10,247 nt of DNA from Devosia sp. (lineage in GTDB: Bacteria > Pseudomonadota > Alphaproteobacteria > Rhizobiales > Devosiaceae). Under the pieces are notes generated by a model. It ran no database searches, was not told the origin of the DNA, and worked only from the letters and a program-made list of their open reading frames with translations. Below, one piece after another: positions 6,728-10,247 of the stretch; the first letter of the stretch is position 1; each line of letters begins with the position of its first letter. The stretch spans positions 1-10,247 of the forward strand of contig JANXSI010000338.1 in NCBI GenBank assembly GCA_025352765.1, written 5' to 3'. The position numbers and the translations under genes were made by a program.

Positions 6728-6753
6728 AAAAGGGCGGCCCAAGGACCGCCCTT
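6728..6753 (-). terminator. Intrinsic terminator of phyR
   Basis: On the minus strand an 11-base-pair stem (6753-6743 with 6740-6730, one G-T pair, AA/TT loop) is rich in GC and runs into a short T-run at 6731-6728. It begins about 20 bases past the phyR stop. The geometry is that of a Rho-independent terminator and should insulate phyR from the binding-protein gene that continues on the same strand. Confidence 0.82.
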
Positions 6754-6773
6754 CAGAGGCTGGACGCCAGCGG

Positions 6774-7568
6774 TTACGCCGCGGCGCGGGAGCCTTCGTC
6801 GAAGAACAGCGCCTGGCTGATCAGCGCCTTGACCATGTCGGTATTGAACGGCTTGGTCACGAGGAAGGTCGGCTCCGGCCGCTCGCCTGTGAGCAGGCGC
6901 TCGGGGAACGCGGTGATGAAGATCACGGGCAGCGCTTCGGTCGAGAGGATGTCGTTGACCGCATCGATGCCGGAAGACCCGTCGGCCAGCTGGATGTCGG
7001 CGAGGATCATGCGGGGCGAGGTGCGTCCGTAGAGCGCGACGGCTTCCTTGTGGGTGCGGGCGATGCCGACCACGCGATGGCCGAGCGACTCGACGAGCTG
7101 CTCGATGTCCATGGCGATCAGCGGCTCATCCTCGATGATCATGATATCGGTCGCCACCTGGCGGGAGATATCGGTCGAGGCGGTATCGAGGAGGGCGGTG
7201 AACTCGGAATCCGAGATGTCGAGGATCTCGGCCGCTTCCTCATTGGTGAAGCCTTCGACCGCCACCAGCAGGAAGGCCTGGCGCGGACGGGGCGCGAGGT
7301 TGCCCAGATTGCGCGAGGCCCGCTGTTCCCAGACGAAATGCGGCTGCGGGTTGGGGATGTTCACGGCCGACGACGAAAACAGCTTCGAAAACAGCTTGTA
7401 GAGCGAGATGCGGTCGTTCGACGCCTCGGGGAAGATCGAGACGTCGGCGATCAGCGCTTCCAGTGTTGCCGCCACGTAGGCGTCGCCCGAGGTCTGCGAT
7501 CCCGTCGTGGCGCGCGAGAACCGGCGCAGATACGGGAGGTGCGGAGCGATCCGCGTGGACAAGGTCAT
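6774..7568 (-). CDS. phyR: PhyR, anti-anti-sigma response regulator of the general stress response
   Basis: The product has 264 residues and combines an N-terminal ECF-sigma-like domain (about 1-135) with a C-terminal receiver (about 140-258), the reverse of usual response regulators and diagnostic for PhyR. In the receiver, E146 and D147 form the acidic pocket, D191 in LADIQLADG is the phosphoacceptor, and T219 and K239 are the switch residues. The stretch FITAFPERL is of the FATGUY type found in PhyR. The sigma-like part contains a region-4 look-alike (LAPRPRQAFLLVAVEGFTNEE begins near 91). On phosphorylation by stress-sensing kinases, PhyR captures the anti-sigma factor NepR and frees EcfG. 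AGGGAG lies eight bases before the ATG. The gene is divergent from nepR-ecfG and has a perfect EcfG promoter, implying a positive feedback loop. Its cognate kinase is not in this window. Confidence 0.97.
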   Translation of the reverse strand: MTLSTRIAPHLPYLRRFSRATTGSQTSGDAYVAATLEALIADVSIFPEASNDRISLYKLFSKLFSSSAVNIPNPQPHFVWEQRASRNLGNLAPRPRQAFLLVAVEGFTNEEAAEILDISDSEFTALLDTASTDISRQVATDIMIIEDEPLIAMDIEQLVESLGHRVVGIARTHKEAVALYGRTSPRMILADIQLADGSSGIDAVNDILSTEALPVIFITAFPERLLTGERPEPTFLVTKPFNTDMVKALISQALFFDEGSRAAA

Positions 7569-7617
7569 TCAATAGGCTCCCTTTGACGCAAGCTTTGGTG
7601 GTTTACCCGAACCTTGA

Positions 7618-7642
7618 AACGAGGGGCGTTGCCGTTCGTTCC
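7618..7642 (-). promoter_or_regulatory. EcfG-dependent promoter of phyR (GGAAC-N16-CGTT)
   Basis: On the minus strand, GGAAC (7642-7638) and CGTT (7621-7618) are exact matches to the -35 and -10 elements recognised by EcfG-type sigma factors, with the accepted 16-base spacer. The inferred transcript would start near 7611 and leave a leader of roughly 40 bases before the phyR ATG at 7568. Position, orientation and neighbouring genes all fit. Confidence 0.87.
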
Positions 7643-7650
7643 CTCACGAC

Positions 7651-7675
7651 GGAACTTTTCATCCAACCGAGCATT
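7651..7675 (+). promoter_or_regulatory. Probable EcfG-dependent promoter of nepR-ecfG (GGAAC-N16-CATT)
   Basis: GGAAC at 7651-7655 is exact; CATT at 7672-7675 differs by one base from CGTT, at the correct 16-base spacing. The element is back to back with the phyR promoter, the two GGAAC boxes being eight bases apart. It would give a leader of roughly 60 bases before nepR. Autoregulated nepR-ecfG operons are well known in alphaproteobacteria, which supports the call despite the mismatch. Confidence 0.65.
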
Positions 7676-7743
7676 CATGCTACCACATCAGGGCTTTGCG
7701 TCTCCCTGAAAGACAGGTCCGGGTAGTGAAAGACAAAACCAAA

Positions 7744-7926
7744 ATGAATGAAATGGGTGTACCGCGCTCGCGGCGCACGGAAGACGGGCTCGGCCCCAAC
7801 TCCGACATCGGGGCCAAGCTTCGCGCCTTTTACGGTGCTGTGCAGGACCAGCCTATTCCAGACAAGTTCCTGGATTTGCTGGAGAAACTCGACCAGGTCG
7901 AGCAGGCCACGAAGAAAAAGGACTGA
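7744..7926 (+). CDS. nepR: NepR anti-sigma factor
   Basis: The product is a small protein of about 60 residues with the NepR core: the first helix around SDIGAKLRAFYGAVQDQ (20-36), then the conserved linker PIPDKFLDLLEKLDQVE (37-53), and a short basic tail. NepR clamps EcfG between its two helices in unstressed cells and is stripped away by phosphorylated PhyR. The start is uncertain because no strong ribosome site is seen. The ATG at 7744 gives a typical length; an in-frame GTG at 7726 would add six residues, an ATG at 7753 would remove three, and an ATG at 7696 would leave little room downstream of the predicted promoter. ecfG begins three bases after the stop, so the pair is surely co-transcribed and probably translationally coupled. 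Confidence 0.93.
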   Translation: MNEMGVPRSRRTEDGLGPNSDIGAKLRAFYGAVQDQPIPDKFLDLLEKLDQVEQATKKKD

Positions 7927-7929
7927 CCA

Positions 7930-8478
7930 GTGCAGGAGTCCCCTTCGTTCAAGCGAGACTTGCTGGCGACGCTGCCGTCGCTACGCGCCTTCGCGGTTTC
8001 GCTGAGCGGCCGGCATGACCGGGCCGACGATCTGGTGCAGGACACCATGATGAAGGCCTGGGCCAAGCAGGACAGTTTCCAGATGGGCACCAACATCAAG
8101 GCCTGGCTGTTTACGATCCTGCGCAACGAATTCTACAGCCAGATGCGCAAGCGCGGCCGCGAAGTGCAGGACAGCGACGGGGCGTTCACCGAACGTCTGT
8201 CGGTGCATCCGGCGCAGTATGGCGTGCTCGACATGGCTGACTTCAAAAAAGCCCTCGACAGCCTGCCGCCGGACCAGCGCGAAGCCGTGGTGCTGATCGG
8301 CGCGTCCGGATTCTCGTACGAAGAAGCCGCCGAAATCTGCCAGTGTGCCGTGGGCACGATGAAAAGCCGGGTGAGCCGGGCGCGTACCCGCCTCCAGGAA
8401 GTGCTGCAGATCTCGGGCGAAGCCGACTACGGCCCGGACGCCGTATCGGCCCAGGTGACGACCCACACCCTCGGCTGA
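7930..8478 (+). CDS. ecfG: EcfG, ECF sigma factor of the general stress response
   Basis: The product has 182 residues. Sigma region 2 covers about residues 10-75, with DLVQDTMMKAWAK (region 2.2, core binding) and MGTNIKAWLFTILRNEFYS (promoter melting and -10 recognition). Region 4 (about 105-160) holds LPPDQREAVVLIGASGFSYE and the -35-binding helix around TMKSRVSRARTRL. There is no anti-sigma transmembrane partner; control is by the cytosolic NepR encoded just upstream. The start is a GTG three bases after the nepR stop, with AAGGA about eight bases before it; the initiator GTG and tight spacing suggest coupled translation with its own inhibitor. The enzyme complex would read GGAAC-N16/17-CGTT promoters, of which this locus has one exact copy and one near copy. 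A C-terminal tail of about 20 residues follows region 4. Confidence 0.96.
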   Translation: MQESPSFKRDLLATLPSLRAFAVSLSGRHDRADDLVQDTMMKAWAKQDSFQMGTNIKAWLFTILRNEFYSQMRKRGREVQDSDGAFTERLSVHPAQYGVLDMADFKKALDSLPPDQREAVVLIGASGFSYEEAAEICQCAVGTMKSRVSRARTRLQEVLQISGEADYGPDAVSAQVTTHTLG

Positions 8479-8657
8479 CGCCAGCCCGCGTTATCGTGCC
8501 GCTGCGCCAGACCGGTGCGGCGGTAAACGCTTGTCCTCTCCGACGCGGGGCCGTCGTGGTCTGTCACTTAACAAAGACATGTGCGACCGGGTGCAACCCC
8601 TTCACTCGCCGTGGCGTTGCGCCCCCATATTCTGGCACTATCTGGGGTGAACCAACC

Positions 8658-9413
8658 GTGAGCGTCATCCTGCCAGTCTCCACCCGCCGCGTCCCCTGTG
8701 AGCAATGTCCACTGCGCTCGATGGCGCAGTTCCGGGCGTTCGCGCCCGAGGAGCTGAAGTTCGTCTCGACCTTCAAGCGCGGCGAACTGGTGGCCGAGCC
8801 AGGGTCGATGATCCTTGCCGAAGGCGCGCACAGCGCGCAGCTGTTCACGCTGCTCAGTGGCTGGGCGTTTCGCTACAAGATGCTCGAGGACGGGCGGCGG
8901 CAGATCCTCAACTATTGCCTACCCGGCGACCTGATCGGGCTGCAGGGCTCGGTGATCGGCGCCATGGAGCATTCCGTCGAGGCGCTGTCGCCAGCGGTGC
9001 TATGCGTGTTCCAGCGCGACCGGCTGAGCGAGCTGTTCAAGAACCACCCCGGGCTGTCGTTCGACGTGACCTGGCTCGCCTCGCGCGAGGAGCGGATGCT
9101 CGACGAAAACCTGCTGAGCCTTGGGCGCCGCACGGCGCTCGAGCGAGCGGCCTATCTCGTCGCGTTCCTCCATCAGCGCGCCATCGCGGTCGGATCGGTC
9201 GAGGGCAAGTCGCTGCTTATCCCCATCACCCAGCAGCATGTCGCCGATACGCTCGGCCTGTCGATCGTTCACACCAACAAGACGCTCAAGAAGCTGTCCG
9301 ATAAAAAGCTCATCCGCTGGCACGACCGGGCCTGCGAAGTGCTGGACGCGCTGGGGCTGATGGAGGAAGCTGGCTGGAGCGGCCTGCTCGAAGGCACGCG
9401 GCCGCTGATCTGA
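8658..9413 (+). CDS. Crp/Fnr-family transcription regulator with partial FNR-like cysteines
   Basis: The product has 251 residues. An N-terminal cyclic-nucleotide-binding-type beta-roll (about 25-125) is followed by a dimerisation helix and a winged HTH (about 160-235, with ITQQHVADTLGLSIVHTNKT). Cysteines are C14, C17, C87, C116 and C226. C14-x2-C17 followed by PLR resembles the first two FNR cluster ligands (C20, C23), and C116 in ALSPAVLCVF aligns with FNR C122. The C29 equivalent is absent (A23). The recognition helix lacks the E..SR of FNR, so target DNA probably differs from TTGAT-N4-ATCAA. The start is a GTG at 8658 with GGGGTGA upstream; the frame is open further upstream, but that part overlaps ecfG. 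The 179 bases between ecfG and this gene hold no gene, only a weak TGTC/GACA inverted repeat (8562-8579). The signal sensed is unknown. Confidence 0.9.
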   Translation: MSVILPVSTRRVPCEQCPLRSMAQFRAFAPEELKFVSTFKRGELVAEPGSMILAEGAHSAQLFTLLSGWAFRYKMLEDGRRQILNYCLPGDLIGLQGSVIGAMEHSVEALSPAVLCVFQRDRLSELFKNHPGLSFDVTWLASREERMLDENLLSLGRRTALERAAYLVAFLHQRAIAVGSVEGKSLLIPITQQHVADTLGLSIVHTNKTLKKLSDKKLIRWHDRACEVLDALGLMEEAGWSGLLEGTRPLI

Positions 9414-9465
9414 GGAACGATCCAGCCGCCTGCGGTGTTTGAGTACGAGCTTGGGGGCCTTCGGC

Positions 9466-10247
9466 ATGCGATTTGTCGGCGTATTCAACCGCGACGGCGG
9501 CACGTTCAAGACCATGGACATGAACGCCTTCGCGGCCCACGCGGTGGCCGTCTTCGCCGCGCATGGCCAGACGCTCGATGCCCGCATCGTCGAGGGCAAG
9601 CACCTGGTGGCGGAGCTTAAGCGGGCGGCCGGCGAGGCCGATGTGCTGCTGGCCGGCGGCGGCGACGGCACCATCTCGGCGGCGGCCGGGATCGCTTACA
9701 AGCACCACATCCCGCTGGCCGTTCTGCCCGCCGGCACGATGAACCTCTTTGCCCGCTCGCTGGCGCTGCCGCTCAATCTCGATGAGGCGCTCGAGGCGCT
9801 AGCCGATGGCGAGTTCAAGGATGTCGACATCGCGACGGCCAACGGGCGTCCGTTCATCCACCAGTTTTCCGTCGGCATTCATCCCAAGCTGGTGAAGCTG
9901 CGCGAGCAGCTGACCTACAAGGGGCGGATCGGCAAGATGATCGCGTCGACCCGGGCGGGGGCAGGGGCGCTGCTCAGGCCGCCGAAGTTTGTTGCGGAAA
10001 TCACCGCCAAGGGCCGGATGGAACGGCACTCCACGGTGGGCATCTCGATCTCGAACAATCCGCTGGAAGGGCAGATCCCGCATGCCGAGCGGCTCGACGC
10101 GGGGGTGCTCGGCATCTACGTCGTCGCCCCGCTGACGCCGTGGCTGCTGGTCAAGCTCAGCTGGGCGCTGGCACGCGGGAAATGGAAGCAGCTGCCCGAG
10201 GTCGTCGATCGTGAGGCCCGCAACGTGACCATCCGCTTCCCGCGCAA
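9466..10247 (+). CDS. Diacylglycerol/sphingosine kinase family protein (YegS/LCB5 type), 5' part
   Basis: About 260 residues are present before the window ends; family members usually have about 290-320, so only a short C-terminal piece is missing. The catalytic signature GGGDGT (64-69) and the following LPAGTMNLFARSL (87-99) identify the DAGK catalytic fold, which phosphorylates a lipid hydroxyl with ATP. In YegS and most relatives the second motif reads GTGNDFAR; here it is GTMNLFAR, a variant that may mark a distinct subgroup. No signal peptide or membrane helix is seen; such enzymes bind the membrane surface peripherally. The ATG at 9466 has a GGGGG run eight bases upstream. It starts 52 bases after the Crp/Fnr stop and may be co-transcribed with it, although an EcfG-like box lies between. 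The lipid substrate cannot be inferred. Confidence 0.88.
   Translation, partial: MRFVGVFNRDGGTFKTMDMNAFAAHAVAVFAAHGQTLDARIVEGKHLVAELKRAAGEADVLLAGGGDGTISAAAGIAYKHHIPLAVLPAGTMNLFARSLALPLNLDEALEALADGEFKDVDIATANGRPFIHQFSVGIHPKLVKLREQLTYKGRIGKMIASTRAGAGALLRPPKFVAEITAKGRMERHSTVGISISNNPLEGQIPHAERLDAGVLGIYVVAPLTPWLLVKLSWALARGKWKQLPEVVDREARNVTIRFPR

Noticed and set aside
6564..7586. Plus-strand open frame (340 codons) antisense to phyR
   Set aside because: It mirrors phyR and the terminator, has Arg/Gly-rich low-complexity composition and no domain; PhyR itself is unambiguous.
8541..8556. Short hairpin (CGACG / CGTCG) after ecfG as its terminator
   Set aside because: Only five paired bases, no T-run, and of a kind found frequently in GC-rich DNA.
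8617..8644. Sigma70-like promoter TTGCGC-N16-TATCTG before the Crp/Fnr gene
   Set aside because: The implied start would fall on or past the ribosome site, leaving almost no leader; the -10 match is poor.
8343..8657. Upstream extension of the Crp/Fnr frame into ecfG
   Set aside because: It would overlap ecfG out of frame and is low in recognisable structure; the GTG at 8658 with GGGGTGA upstream gives a normal-size regulator.

Overview
The window is GC-rich and dense with genes. The gene set points to an alphaproteobacterium of the order Hyphomicrobiales. The strongest marker is a canonical phyR / nepR-ecfG general stress response locus. A Devosia-like organism is my guess from overall gene style, not something the sequence proves. 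I see no rRNA, tRNA, CRISPR array, transposase or phage gene. Both ends cut through a gene.

Left part (1-1828, + strand): three genes overlap by ATGA junctions and are probably translated as one unit. They are the 3' end of a TRIC/YicG-type membrane protein, a 121-residue DUF4326 protein with a Cys-rich C-terminus, and a group III iron-containing alcohol dehydrogenase (maleylacetate-reductase-like). A 394-base gap follows (1829-2222). It holds a mosaic of GC-rich inverted repeats and a perfect 25-base palindrome.

Middle (2223-5716): a CUT1-type sugar ABC transporter ATPase (UgpC/MalK family) precedes mannonate dehydratase (uxuA), both on the + strand. uxuA converges on a minus-strand M14-type deacylase (AstE/AspA family), and the two stop codons share one CTAG. 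Upstream of the deacylase on the minus strand lies a solitary periplasmic polar amino acid binding protein (5866-6618). No permease genes accompany either the ATPase or the binding protein.

Right part (6728-10247): phyR (anti-anti-sigma response regulator, minus strand, with a strong intrinsic terminator) is divergent from nepR-ecfG (anti-sigma factor and ECF sigma factor). The shared intergenic region carries a perfect EcfG-type promoter, GGAAC-N16-CGTT, reading to phyR, and a one-mismatch copy reading to nepR. This predicts positive autoregulation of the whole switch: phosphorylated PhyR binds NepR, which releases EcfG, which transcribes phyR and nepR-ecfG. A Crp/Fnr regulator with a partial FNR-like cysteine set follows ecfG, then the 5' part of a diacylglycerol-kinase-family lipid kinase. 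No sensor histidine kinase for PhyR lies in the window.

The window is mostly recognisable families. The points most worth following are the divergent EcfG promoter pair, the Crp/Fnr protein with incomplete cluster ligands, the coupled TRIC-DUF4326-dehydrogenase operon, and weaker EcfG-like boxes before uxuA and the lipid kinase.
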